Assembly (NCBI GenBank): GCA_038503065.1
Contig: JBCAMK010000002.1
Coordinates: 1,488,001-1,552,000 of the forward strand
DNA length: 64,000 nucleotides
From: Paragyromitra xinjiangensis
Taxonomy: Eukaryota; Ascomycota; Pezizomycetes; Pezizales; Discinaceae
Direction of reading: 5' to 3'
Shown piece by piece: positions 1-12,718 of the stretch. The translations under genes were made by a program, and so were the position numbers. Below the pieces are notes generated by a model. It made no database searches, was not told the origin of the DNA, and was given only the letters and a program-made list of their open reading frames with translations. Every line of letters begins with the position of its first letter. Positions within the stretch are counted from its first letter, which is position 1.

Positions 1-1017
1 ATTACGTGTATTGAAGCCCGGTAACCATTAACATCATCGCCTTTCTCAATAAATCCCAAAGGCTGGCCATATACAATATCGCTTACTAAATTTGAGTCAG
101 GTATGATTCAAGTTAATAATACCAAATCCAAGATAGTAATCACTTAAGTCCAGTGTGAGAAAATGAGACCAGGTTGCAAATTCAATTGCTTCTCCATTGA
201 AACCCTTAATCCTGTCAACCCAACGTAGGACATTGGCGTCAAAACGAGGTTCATATTCAATGATAGACGACATTGCATACTGTAGGTCCATTTCCACCGG
301 GGAGTAAGCCACGTTAGTTCCTCCAGCGTACAAAATAAAGAAACGGAACGGTTCCTCTTGACAGCCACAGCGCGACTTTGTAGGCGAAAGGCTGACGTCC
401 CACGTACTAGCCGCGCTATAGCCATCAAAACATGCCCCGTACTTTTTCGCGCTAAACACAATTCGATAGATATCTACTAACAGCTCCAGCAACTCTTTTC
501 CTCAGCCTCTTATGCTGTTGCACAGGAAGTGACGCGAACGCATTGAAGTCACGCCCATCCATAGCTTCTGCGAAAACCCGGTACCAATTCGATTTCGCAA
601 ATTCACTATGAGGCCTATGGCCGTAGATTACTTCGATCGCATTTGGATCGGAAAATGATAGGCTATTGGGCCCGTCTCGAAACACAGGACCATATTTCTT
701 GTGTGCCGCTGTGTCATGAACATGTTGCTCTCGTGTGTGAAGTATGTAGATTCGCCAGAATATGGTCACACTAGCAAGAACTATAGGGTAATTTGGTTCA
801 GATTAGTACACCGGCTGAGAATGGGAACCCCAAAACAACAGAAGGGTTAAAACGAACAGGGTCCTGGGAATCTGCTGAGGGGATGAAAATATCTTCTCCG
901 GACTATCAGGCAGGATAGCCCGAATAGGGCTGTGAGTATGACATTGTTGCGAACAAACCCGAGGATTAGGTTCAGCGACGAGGCATAGGGTATTGATTGG
1001 GGGATGAAAACACCCAT
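1..1017 (-). CDS. Cytochrome P450, 5' part (cut by left window edge)
   Basis: N-terminal part of a microsomal cytochrome P450 monooxygenase, most like the fungal pisatin-demethylase group. I join four exons: 1017-854, 770-482, 279-144 and 85 to the edge; all junctions keep frame with GT...AG ends. The ATG at 1017 opens a membrane anchor (VILTALFGLSCLIVRRR), followed by the proline hinge HPLSRFPGPC. Then come the family blocks HKKYGPVFRDGPNSLSFSDP, YGHRPHSEFAKSNWYRVF, HKRLRKRVAGA|YAMSS and DIVYGQPLGFIEKGDD. The I-helix, ExxR and haem-cysteine loop would lie beyond base 1, so catalytic competence cannot be judged. There is no stop or frameshift in what is visible. Its start faces away from the methyltransferase at 3.7 kb. 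The family is clear; the substrate is unknown. Confidence 0.85.
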
Positions 1018-3697
1018 CTCTCGCAGACTTCTTCGGTAAATCAGGTGTCGGGTCGCGGAAACCCTTACGTTGCTACTTAAATGTTGCTGACGTTCATCTG
1101 AACAGAAGGATACCCGAGCAAGCCCATGGCCATGGGTTTCGGGAATTGCGGCTGGGCTTCTGAACTGAAAAAGCAGTTTCAGCCAATTGCTAATCAGCCC
1201 CCCAACTCCATCTCCCCTCTTTATCCTGCTATGATAAGCTTACTCGCCAAATACTACAGCAGGTGGCTTCTGTGGCACCGCAACCCATTACCAAAAGTAT
1301 TTCTCAAAAACCGCAGGCGTATTTCTGAGGACACAATGCCACCCCTGATACTTGAGCAGACTGCGGTTATGAAGTTGGCGAACGGCCGGATGCCAATATT
1401 CATGTGCCGAAGCTATCTTGACTAGACTCCATCTGTGCGATCTGCCGCAACTACAGTTCTCTAAACGAATTACAGTGATACCCCTAGCTTCGTAGTTCGA
1501 GCTCAGGGAGGATGAACCGAGATTGGTTGAGCTGTTGGTCACCGGTCTTAAAGCCACATATCAACTTCTTGACTAAGATCAATAGCTGTCTGAAGTGCGG
1601 CAGCCGCACAAGGATAAAGATTAAAACGGGGCTAGAGGAAGAAATACCTGGTACTTGAAAACCCATGAGCTTTCCCGCTGCCACCCCGACCCAAAGAAGC
1701 TCCTTGCATTCAAGATGCATTGTTGCCGCAGAGCTGCTTGGAGGACCTGGAAAATACGCAATTCTAGGCTCGATGATCACGACCAATTGATTTTACCAAT
1801 AGTTACGGGCTTGCCGCGGCAAAGGATAGCTGCTTTTCCACGTCACACATGCAGATAACTAGAGCAATATATCCTCGCTTGCTCGGCTTCCAGCCATCAT
1901 TAGTTTAGCACTTTACAGATATATTGTACAAAAAAAGCCCGAGTAGATATTCAAACTCTAGCCGGGTTTTACCAATTCCGACCAGCCAGAAGTTTGGTGA
2001 GATAAAAATGGGTAATTTTTTGTTAGCATCACCCCGACAAGATTTCAACATCTGCTTGAGTTGTTCTCGCCCCTCGGGTATTCCGTAAACCCTGCGAAAA
2101 GGCGTACACCCTCCACTTAAAAGAAAAGTCAGCAAATAAACACTACGGCTAATCCTCATTGCTAGAACCCTGAGAGACTAATAACGAGATCGATGTCCCT
2201 GCTCTACCAAGGGCTATAATTCACCCGGAATGATAAGCGCCGATGAGTGGCGAAGACAACGCTAGGAGCTTCAGTTCTGGGACCAATGATAAGAATTCGT
2301 TCATCAAGGATACCCATCAACGATAACCACCACTCTTTCACCAAAACCTCCAGAATACATTCGCGCTCATCCCGAACCTGAGGAAGAGCAGGACATTCGG
2401 ATACCCTCACAGCCCCTTTAGCCATGTCGCTACACAACACCCTTTCTAGTAGCAACCCTATATGCCACACAAAAGATACCGTCCTCCAACGCCTGAGTGG
2501 TCTATTTCCTGTAATATCATCCACCTATCACTAGACGCCATCATACCCATAAATAAATTCTGTAAGTCTTCAGCACCCATACCTTTCTTCCAAATGTGGT
2601 TCTTATATACGAAAGGATAAGATGAACTATACTTGTAGAAGAGAATGCGTAAATGTGATAGATCCCGCGGTCGGTGCGCGCTCCTGAGCCCAAGCTGGAA
2701 CCTGGTAAATACTTTGCACCATGTGGAGAACAACTAGAACGCCCGAGAAAGTAGATGTATCCGAAATTTACATTCAGATACGAAACTGGAAGTGTACCTA
2801 GAACCAGTCTGACGGGCCCAAATGCATCATGCAGTCCTGACGACTACGATATCGCCATTGCGCGCCTGCAGTAATTATTTAATGTTAGATTAATTACCAT
2901 ACCACTAAATACCACTTCCTGGAGAAGAATGTTTGTGATTCTCAAAAACCTTGGTATTTTACGCCAGAACATTCAGGGTTATGCGACTACTTTTCCTGGC
3001 CAGATAAGGTGCGCTGGAATTACCTCTCTTGGCAGACTGACTCGAGATTTCTTCGGTCATCTTGTACTCCAAAATCTGGGATGCAGCTCCGTCGTACAAA
3101 ATTGGAGAATCACACTCCTCAAGCCACACACTACAGGCAAGTAGATTCTGATATGAACGACGGAGATATCCGATCTATTGAAGCGATGTGAGACTCTGCT
3201 GTTCCAGCCAAGATACCGCGTGTGGCGATCGCTGACGGGCCTCTTTACCGCAGGATCTGGGAACTTTGTTCCGGCGCTAGCAAGTAAAACGTACATAAAA
3301 TCTGTTAATATCCTATATTTTCAACACCGGTAAAAGTTTTTTGGCCTCGGGCCTTGAAAAAAAACACTGGATACCAACATGTTTTACCTACTAGCGCCTG
3401 TTGATTCGCCAGATTCTACGGTATTCATAATTCGCTACACAAACCATTCCCCTTGAGATTAAGTAACCCAAAAATACCTAGAGCTACAGATGTACCAAGG
3501 ATTAAATATGCGATGGTACTGGGATACTCTTGGTGCGCTAGTCACAAGGCTTCCCAGAGTTTCAGCCAAAATTTGATAGACAATGGCTATTGTTTCAACC
3601 AAAAGGTATATAGCTGCGAGTCTGAACCTCGAAATTTCGGTCAGCTTAAAAACGATCATTTTCAAGACAAGTAACCTTAGTCCTTACGCACTCCGAA
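1018..3697. other. Divergent intergenic region between P450 and methyltransferase
   Basis: The 2.7 kb between the two divergent starts contains only short open frames (up to about 105 codons) that I cannot join into a recognisable protein. A minus-strand stretch around 2,200-2,730 reads a little like protein, but no family motif is visible. It would have to carry both promoters. Since neighbouring exons can be under 50 bases, a further intron-rich gene cannot be excluded. Confidence 0.4.
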
Positions 3698-5606
3698 ATG
3701 GCGACTACTACCGGAGAAGACACTATAATTCAGCCTGATGACGTTAGATCCTGGCTTCACTCATTGTTGGCACTAACTAATACATGCAGGCTAGGACTTC
3801 GACTCAGATGATGGTTACTCTACTGGAACCGGGAGCGATACTACTTCAATTTCATCAAGTGTAATTAACTACAGATACGAAAAGTGTGTACCAAATTTCC
3901 ATATCGAGGTATCACTGCCCATCTAAAGTTATGCACTGCTAACAAGGATTGTAAATATTAGTGGACGTAGATACCACTCCTTCCGTGATGTGAGTTGCGA
4001 CCCGAACCCAAAAACTAGTGACAAGGTAGCAATTAACATATTTTTGGTCCTAGGGGCAATATGTGTAAGTAACTCTATCTATACAGGTTTATGACTTACT
4101 AAGCAGCAGCCAGCCTTCCGAACGACGAAAAAGAACAGGACCGTCTAGATCTGGTAGAGCTCAACATAATCACCCCCTCTCATCATAAACTAACTTGACA
4201 GTTCCACCATATATTCCTTATGATCCTAGACGGAGAGCTACAACTCGCACCAATCGGAGACAAACCCCAGAGAGTGCTTGATATAGGAACCGGGACAGGG
4301 ATTTGGGCGATAGACTTCGCTGAGTAAAGCGCTCGTCTTTTTAGCATCAATATTTTAACTAGGTACTGACCTTTCCGCTAGCCGGTATCCTTCGGCAGAG
4401 GTGATTGCAAATGATTTGAGCCCGATTCAGCCTGTCTGGGTGCCTCCAAACTGCATTTTTGAAGTGGATGATGCCGAAAGTACGTTGGTAATTTTTGAAG
4501 AGACCGGCTTAATCGCGATCCAGAGAAACCCTGACACTGACCCTTTCTTTCCCCAAGGCGAGTGGCCATACACACGCAGTAACTTTGATTTTATCCATGT
4601 TCGATCACTAGGAGGGTATTCATTTCCAGAAATCTCCGTAGGCTTGGTCAGAAGGTTGCTAACACTAATCTCCGGAAATAAAGAGCAATCTCAGACTGGC
4701 CAAAACTTTATAAACAAGCAATGAAGTACGTCCTTCGGTATCTCGCAAGATTTTGAAATCTTATACAGTTATTTAGGCATTTAAAACCAGGTGGATGGAT
4801 TGAGGTCTTAGAGCGTACGTAACTACAAAAATTATGGGCTAATTTCTTAATTTGAACTAACTTCCGAGTATAGCCCAACCCCGTCCTTCTTGCGACGATG
4901 ACACACTTCCAGAAGATGGCTATATGAATAAGATGTGCGTCTGATGTCCCGACGCGCACAAAACATAGCAAATCTACCCAAGCTGTGGTACTAACTTAAA
5001 AGACAGCTCCGATCTGTTTGCCGAAGCTTTAGGAAAAATTGGAAAAATTGGAGATGTCGCTGGACGACATACACAATGGCTTGTTGACGCGGGCTTTCAG
5101 CAGGTCGAGGACCACATCAAAAAGGTGAGGATTAAAGACAACCTGAATTAGATTCACTGTAGCTGACCAGAGATCACTTGTCTTTTCAGGTCCCAAACAA
5201 TCCTTGGCCTAAAGAGAAGAAACAGAAAGAGTTAGTAGCGGTATTCACCCAAACCTTAGGGATGGAGGATTAACATACTTCATCAACATTAAGACTGGGA
5301 ATGTACCAATTACAGAACATGCTCACAGGGATTGAGGCGTAAGTGACACAAATACCTTCCAACCAAAACCTTACTTATAGAATCTTGCTCATGATGGACC
5401 GCAGTTACATGATGGCGCCCTTAACCCGAATCCTCGGCCTGTCAACTGAAGAAGCCACAGAAATCTGCACCGGAGCATGCAAAGAAGTTGCCGATCGGAA
5501 AATCCATCTATACATGAAAATGTAAGTCCAATTACCTAAACTCTATGTGGTGCAATATTTAATGCCCCCAAGCCATATTATCACCGCCCAGAAACCGCTA
5601 GACTAG
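3698..5606 (+). CDS. SAM-dependent methyltransferase, LaeA-like
   Basis: Class I SAM methyltransferase of the large fungal LaeA-like/TAM group. I join 16 exons: 3698-3742, 3795-3883, 3962-3989, 4054-4064, 4114-4153, 4202-4323, 4382-4479, 4558-4615, 4684-4725, 4777-4814, 4874-4934, 5007-5124, 5190-5234, 5316-5338, 5405-5521, 5573-5606. This gives about 323 residues, normal for the family. Landmarks in order are [36 protein letters not shown] motif [69 protein letters not shown] and a C-terminal HIITAQKP. One junction is unsettled. An acceptor at 5293 would keep the family-like LGMYQLQ but breaks frame by one base; the in-frame acceptor at 5315 drops it. The role is either regulatory or small-molecule methylation; the substrate is unknown. 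Confidence 0.85.
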
Positions 5607-7376
5607 CAAGATTATACCGGAAAATAGTTCGAAAGGCTTTGGGCAAGACGCTTCCAAAATCCCTCGAAGCTGCAAAATTAAACGTTTCTATCTCTTTCCT
5701 TCCTCGAACCTGAGACGTCTAAGGATATCCAGACCCTTTTTTTCTTCTTGTACATGTGCCCATATACCAAGCCACTTCTACACTCCCTCTTACTTTCGGG
5801 ATTCAGCGTGAGGGGGGGTGGTTTACTAAGCTCTGATACTTTATGGCCAATTACATCCATATATTTACCATTCCGTTGCACACTTATCTTCTCTAGAGCC
5901 TACTCCGCAACAAAAACTTTGGCCATTACATATTCACTTACCATTAACATAAATTTAGATATCGCACTGTGATACTTGCGTTTAGATAATTTCTTAGGAC
6001 ACATGTACCGATGATGATCATTCGCATCCCAAGACTAACGGGCCGTGGATATATCAGTCACATGCCGAAGCCAAGTCATTGCAATACTCCCTAGGAAGGG
6101 ATATACTATACGCTTAGACAGCGGATACACTCTGTGTATAAACCCCCCCCTCCTTTGGGGTTGTCTTTCATCCCCTCTTCCTCTTATCTATGGCCCCAAA
6201 CACCTACCTCTTCTATGGCTCTCTGCCATCTCGTTTATTCCCCCTTGTATAAAAAGTTCTCACGGCCTCGGAGCCATAACCTTTGGGCCATAGAAACTTC
6301 TCGCTATCTCGTCTTCAAGCCGCCACTTGTGCCTCGTATCACCGCCAACTCACCTGTAACCCTCCACGCATCACCCAAGCCTACTATACTTCACTCGATT
6401 CTACTCATACTTCACTTTCTTATACCATCTACAACCATCATATGGAGACTTAAAGAAATATATACACCTGCCCTCATGGATATACTTCCGCACCAGCTTT
6501 TCGTTTCTCACCAGGCCACATCGGCTGTTTACTTCACATCTCCCCTGTGCTAAGCAACTTGCCCAAGCACCTACCTAGCCATGTCACGGGTCATCACTCG
6601 ATAAAATCACGAGGCATCGTGCCAAGAATTAGTGAATCGTTAGAGTGAGTGATCTAGGCAGCGGTGGGATTTTTGGCAGTGTTACGCTTGTTCACATGCG
6701 CTATCCACCGCACCCTCGCTTGTTAAAAGGTGAGTGTAGCTACTCACGCATACTCACTCGGTTCTCCGCCAGCAATAAGGCAAAACCCGGGTAATAGCCA
6801 CAGCTAGGATTTCACGCGCTGATTTGTCGCCATCTGCTGCAGACACAGTATTTCTAAATCAACCGTCGGTTAGGCGCACCTTCGAAGAGTACCCACACAA
6901 TTAGGCATGTTTATGACATCCGATTATATCCTCTTGAACTTCACCAACCAAAGGTACAGGTCCGCCGCAGCCTATCTAAAGCTTCAAATTTCTTCGAACG
7001 ACCTCGAAAATACAACAAATCCCCGTTTGGCGCGCTTGTGAAGACTGTCATTATAGACGGATACGTACACACCGCGCATCCACCACCCCCGTGCCGACAA
7101 AAAAAGTTGATATGTTGACTCCATGCAACGCAAATGCCCGCACAAGCGCGCGGTACTACTTCCTCTCAAAGCGGACGGGCCAGATGCCACTTTTCGACTG
7201 GTGATAGACCCTGCGCTTATCGCGCTAGTAGTGTCACCGTCGAAGGTTAGGAAAGCACCAACACCTAATAAAAAACGACGTCGCATCAGCGGAGGAAAGG
7301 TAAAGGTTAGGAGAAAGGCAGTTGGAGAAGATGGGGGTGAGTGGGATGGGGGTGGGGATAGAGAGGAGGGGAAGAA
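5607..7376. other. Intergenic region, nothing recognised
   Basis: Between the methyltransferase stop and the next candidate frame I see no recognisable domain. A run of eight C with nearby TATAAA-like strings (about 6,138-6,150 and 6,249) and pyrimidine-rich sequence to 6,550 could be promoter or decayed repeat. A plus-strand open frame at 7,123-7,389 ends in a Lys/Arg-rich stretch and has a good donor (GTGAGT near 7,337), but its phase does not join the following frame. Confidence 0.35.
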
Positions 7377-8108
7377 ATGGAGGAAGTAGAAACGGGAAAA
7401 GAATTACATGGAACGATTTCTGTTGGACATTTTTCTCAGATGCCTATACAATACAACCCACTTCAAAGACGGGAACCATCTTTGAAGTATCTCCCCCTAG
7501 AATTGGGCTCGATGGAAAAGAGCAAAGAGAAACCTGATATTACGCCAATAGCAAGTCAAAACGGGGATGGCGAAAGGTTGGGTCTTGCGCCAAAAACGGA
7601 CTATTGGACAAATGAGAGACTAGTGGCAGATACTAGCAAATTAGCAGACAGAGTATTGGAGGACAGGCTAGCGGACCAGACGGCAGAGAAGGAGGGAAAA
7701 AACTATTCAGACCCACCAGATGAGGAAACAGCCCAACTAACCATTACCTCAGCAATTGAGGCCAACAGCCGCCGCCGCTCATTAGGTAACGCCAAAGAAG
7801 TTAGAGAAACAATCAAAGCCCCTAGACATTCCAAGGAACCATGGGAAGAGCATGGGGATAAGGGAATATCTCAGCAATCAAGCCATCAAGACTTTACAAG
7901 CTCCGACGACGAAACCAACTTCTACCAGCCACCTATACACACAGGGCTATTACACAACGAAGATTCTGCGCCCAAACTTGACCAAGAGTCACAGTTAGAG
8001 TTAGAATTGCATCGCCCTAAACCCACAACACTACAACTACCGAAGTCCCAATCTCTGACACCATCTATCGAATTTACCCATCTAGCACAGTCTCCACACC
8101 CACAGTGA
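7377..8108 (+). CDS. Hypothetical protein, possibly interrupted by an in-frame TGA
   Basis: An uninterrupted 243-codon frame from an ATG at 7377. The predicted product is polar and acidic, rich in Glu, Ser, Thr and Pro, with no domain, signal peptide or membrane segment. After the TGA at 8106-8108 the same frame stays open for another 90 codons to a TAG at 8379-8381, with Pro-rich sequence of similar character (TPASINPTPPPLSPAHPVSS). The gene could therefore be a longer 334-residue protein broken by one stop, hide an intron, or be chance. A strong acceptor (TTTTTCTCAG) ends at 7440, so the true start may lie upstream in a separate exon. I do not recognise the protein. Confidence 0.35.
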   Translation: MEEVETGKELHGTISVGHFSQMPIQYNPLQRREPSLKYLPLELGSMEKSKEKPDITPIASQNGDGERLGLAPKTDYWTNERLVADTSKLADRVLEDRLADQTAEKEGKNYSDPPDEETAQLTITSAIEANSRRRSLGNAKEVRETIKAPRHSKEPWEEHGDKGISQQSSHQDFTSSDDETNFYQPPIHTGLLHNEDSAPKLDQESQLELELHRPKPTTLQLPKSQSLTPSIEFTHLAQSPHPQ

Positions 8109-8520
8109 CCACAACTTCCATTAACTCCCGCCTCTATAAATCCTACCCCGCCGCCACTGTCACCTGCACACCCCGTAAGCTCACTCGCGTCAACCGGGGT
8201 AGGTTTAACCTCACCGTCACATGTAACAGGCCCGGCAAGGTGGAGAGTTCCCTGCGCGAAAAAGAACAGGTTCTTAGGGCCGAAGATATATATGCCGCTC
8301 ACGCTACACCCACCTGGTGGTGGATTGGGGGTGGTAGGTTCTAAGACACCACTAAGAAAGGATGAGATAGATATTAGGTAGGAGAGAGCGAAACGACAGG
8401 TGGGTCCGGTTATCTATATCTTAATAGGCGCTTGTGGAAGCCGATTACGTATTGAATAGATCTCAGAAAAATTATAATGGTCAAGCGAGCGATCCAATCC
8501 TTTCATAGGCACAGTTTGCT

Positions 8521-8796
8521 TTGTACAGTTGTGTCCAACAAGTTCTTGCGGTTTTTGAGGTACCACGATGCAACGAAGTGTTATGAGCCCACACCACAAC
8601 ACCCCCAAATCCACCATCCCTCCCACAGCTGAACCTGAATCATGCCGGCACAGTAAAGGACATACTGTTGTTAATTTAAGCAAACATGATGCTTTCTTTT
8701 TTGTTGAGTAGTAAATATTTTCGTAGTTCATTGTTGAATGGTTGTTATATCAGATACCTCAAAAACCGCAAGAACTTGTTGGACACAACTGTACAA
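8521..8796. mobile_element. MITE-like element with perfect 42-bp terminal inverted repeats
   Basis: Bases 8521-8562 and 8755-8796 are exact reverse complements over 42 bases, around a 192-base core with no coding capacity. The arms begin TTGTACAGTTGTGTCCAAC; a TA followed by CAGT sits just inside the end, as in TA-targeting pogo/Tc1-mariner elements. A flanking target duplication is not clear. Perfect arm identity suggests recent insertion or gene conversion. Confidence 0.65.
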
Positions 8797-11700
8797 GTTA
8801 TATACCTATTATTCCACTTCTCAATACAGAACAAAGGCGCAGTATGGAGAGAGAGCAGGGGCATATGGGAAATAATAACGGGTATAAAGTTTTCAACCTA
8901 ATTCAGGGGACGAAACACCCCCTCAGAAGGAACCCAACGCTGCGAATACTAACGGCCGGCGAATCAAATATTGAGTTATAGTCATACCCTCTGACCCTGC
9001 CCTCCATCGGAACTCTTTTCCAGGAAAAAGCTTCAATGCAGACAGTGTATGATAACATCTATAAGACAGCCCGAGTCACCCGAGATCACTCGCTATGAGA
9101 TGATGCTAGCAACCGCAAAGGTGCAGCCCCATACACTCCCACGAACCCCCTAGATCCCCTGGACAAGACTTAACCCACTAGGAACATGTAAACATAGCGA
9201 ACAAAAGCCAAACTAGCCAAGCTTCACCCACCTAGCTTATCTCATTTAGCACAAATCAATCAAGCAAACAAAAACAATAAGGGCAAACCCAAATAAAGAA
9301 AAAAATGACTATACCCTCATACCCTCTCTCACCGCTCATGAATTCTCATTACTATCACCTTCAAACCCATCACCCCAAGGTGCACACCCTGCGTCAAGTC
9401 TATGTGCTCTTAATCCTTTCCTCACCTTCCCTTGGCTAGATACAATATCCCTATAGCTTCCCATAACTCCAAAAAGAATCTATAGAGAGGTGAGCTTATT
9501 CCCCAGCAGTCAAATGCTACACAGAAATGATTGTGAGTGTGAGCTTGAAGATGCAAGTAAAGGTGGAATTCACGATCTCGGGCTCACCAGCCAAAGCTAT
9601 AGTAAAAAACCCCAGCCCCCTCAATACCGTGTGGTGAGCCTCCGGGTATATCCTGGAGCCGCAACGACTATAGAATATATACCGATCTATCAATTCTCCC
9701 CTAAATCGAGTTGGTTACACTCCAGCGACGGAGGGTGTCGCCAGATTTACATATGCATCTAGCCAATGCTATTTGCCCTTTGAAATTATGACTCTATTAC
9801 TCTGGTCTACAAAGCTTATCTATTGTGTCATTTTCAAGATGATCCACATATTGCGCAAATTCCCCAATTGCGGTATCTCATATTTATACAGTCACTAAAC
9901 CCAATCATGAATTTTTTCTAACCCTATCCCAAGGAATCATGGCCACCAGTGCCCAAAAAACCGGCACACCCAATGTTTTGCTACTGCGAAGCACCAACGC
10001 CCAAGCATGTGGTTGACCGACCTGCCTCAGAAGCTCGGCGCGGAGGAACCCTCGGGCTTCCGGACGCCGACACTATAAAGAAACGGCGAAATTCTACAAC
10101 TAAAACTCCGATCCGGGAGCATCAACCCACCAAACCAAAATAGAAAGTACCTCGGCGTTCAAAAAATAAATAATAGAATTGCCGATCTTGGCAGGACCCG
10201 AGCGCCGTGAAACTAACCTCTATCCCCAATGGTATCTCCTCAACCCAAAAACATAGACCATTCAATTATCTAAATCATGAAAACCCCTTCGGATCAGAAA
10301 TCATGGGAGGCCCTTAGCCACCCAGCACGATCAATTTCGCGCGTAATAGCCTATACCAAGTAAATCATTCGCAAAGACAGGTTTAAAAAAGAACAAGTAC
10401 CGAAAAACATAGCTCCCAGCATATATCCTGAGGCAGTGCCTGGTTTTCCGACCAAAAGAACTACTAATATTGATATAGTTGGTAACCAATGATCAACAAA
10501 GCACGTTCCTGTGCCCTATCGGAACACGCATGATAATTGCACCCAACATTTAGTCCTATACAATATCTCTATTAGTATACAAAGAAGCAGACACGCCCCT
10601 GAAGTCTAAAACTACATGCATTGATCATCTGGTGTAGATACCAACACCAGCCGTGTTCTAAACCACAAACCGTTGCTGCAGCACAGATGTCTCCCCCCAG
10701 ACCACTCCACGCCGAACCCTGCACCATCACGACTTAATAACTGGTACTATAAAAGCCGCTTTTTCCGGTTGAACGGGACAATCTCCACCCGGCATTAACA
10801 CACCCTCTCTACCCTGCCTATCAAAATATCTGGTAACAGTCTGAAGCTGCATGTGGCTGCCCTTAAATCCTAAGGGTACCCCTCCTCCCAAACCTCGGGA
10901 GAACATGCGCGTATTTATCTATGAACATGTGCTCAATTCACCCCACAAACGTAGAGCACTTCAGTTATATGACAGCAGCAGCCTTCATTATCTTTACAGT
11001 GTCTAACTCAAATGATTACAGGAATATCTGTGGTGCTTGATATCGCAAGTGCAATTATGATACACGCAAAACCCTTCCCTTTTTCCTGTCATAAACCCAA
11101 TGCCATATCAAAATGGAAGAAAAAGAGCGCAGAAACTTTACGACTAACAAGAGAGCGGAAATTTATTACTCCACATCAGGCTTGGCATGTACGATACTTC
11201 CCATACATGACTTCTAGCACCCTATTATGTATATTCTGCTTAGCCCCAAGACTTTGCTATTCCATACTAGTTAGGTGCACAGTTATAGCTTTTTCCCCGC
11301 CATACGGTGAAAACCCGGAAGGCACCACGCAATCGGTAGACTAAAACCTATCCAATACTTCCACCCCAAAAATATCCCCCTGCGACACTTTGCCCAGAAA
11401 ACAAGATACCGACTTTCCTTCCATGCTAAGTCATCGGAAAGATTATCCTAAACGATGGTCAACCTCAAGATCTCGTGTCTTTCCTGAATAGCGTTCTTAA
11501 TAACCTCAACTCAGGCCATAATTCCATCGCTCATCAATACCATACAGAGCAGACTGCACACTGGATAAGTCAAATGATCCGGTTCTCAATTAATGATGTC
11601 AGGGATTATCCGGCTAGATGACGCCCCCCACGCTTCCGATCCAGAGGTTTTGGGAGAGGAGGGATTATATTTGATGATAGAGCATGGTTTCCACTCTCGA

Positions 11701-12718
11701 TCTTCGCGACCACCATATCAAGTGATGTAGGATCCATGGCAAGAATTTTCCACCCCCCTCGCTATACACATCGGTAAATGTGCAAGGCAGTTGGCATGTA
11801 AATCTTGCGCTTGCCCCGCATAACTAAAACGAGCCATTCATTTATCCCAGTATGATCGCTTAATGTACGTGGTCATATAACTGTAGTAGATAGTCGAGCC
11901 TACCATTCCCAACATCAGGACACTAACGCATCATGCACCTGTCAAACGATAGAACCTTGAACCATGTTCGATCAATCCTAATATCCAAATAAACTATCAT
12001 TTGGAATTGATACTAGCAAAAAAAAGATATACTCTGAATCTCAAATTTACAGTTGAATCGGAGCAAATATGAACAGAGAACATATACACAATGCACACAC
12101 ACACAGCCCGTGTATGAATCTACAAAAAAAAACCGCGCACTAACCATTCCACCTTTTGGTAATAATCCCCTTCCCCTTACCACCAGCCAAGCGCCAGCAA
12201 AATAGACAGACATAGGAAAATGTGCATGTACAAGCCGAGTGTACAGGTAGTTATATCATAGTATAGGAAAAGGAAATGTTTGCAACATGTAACGGTACCA
12301 AGTTAAAGGTATCCGGAAAGAGTAAGGAAAAGTTATGTAATAAGGTGAGAGAATAAGAATATTTAGGAAAAAAAGGTTCCGCGATGACGGTGACATAAAA
12401 AAGCAAAAAGCAAAAAGCAAAAAGCCAACTACCGTATTAGCCCCCCAACCATCTATCCGATGTCCTTCCCCTATCCCCCAGAGATTGAAAAAAAGAAACC
12501 CCCAACGTCGAGAAGAAAAGAAGTAAAGTTTTAAAAACTCAAGGAAATATGTAAAACAGAAGAACCAATAAAATAGAACCCGCTCCTTAATGCCCAATGC
12601 CCAAAAGAAATAAAAGTAAAAATAACCAACCCCAAAATTATAGAATTTATATGGTATGAAAAGGCAAAATTACCTTACTCACAGAAAAAAATGGACAAGA
12701 ATCGAAAGAGGAGCTTGT
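8797..12718. other. Gene-free A/C-rich region
   Basis: Nearly 4 kb with no frame over about 113 codons and no domain I recognise. The top strand is visibly rich in A and C (for example 9,180-9,300). The distal part (12,250-12,650) includes a short tandem AGCAAAA-type repeat at about 12,400-12,424 and probably contains the 3' UTR of the minus-strand gene that ends at 12719. Confidence 0.4.
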
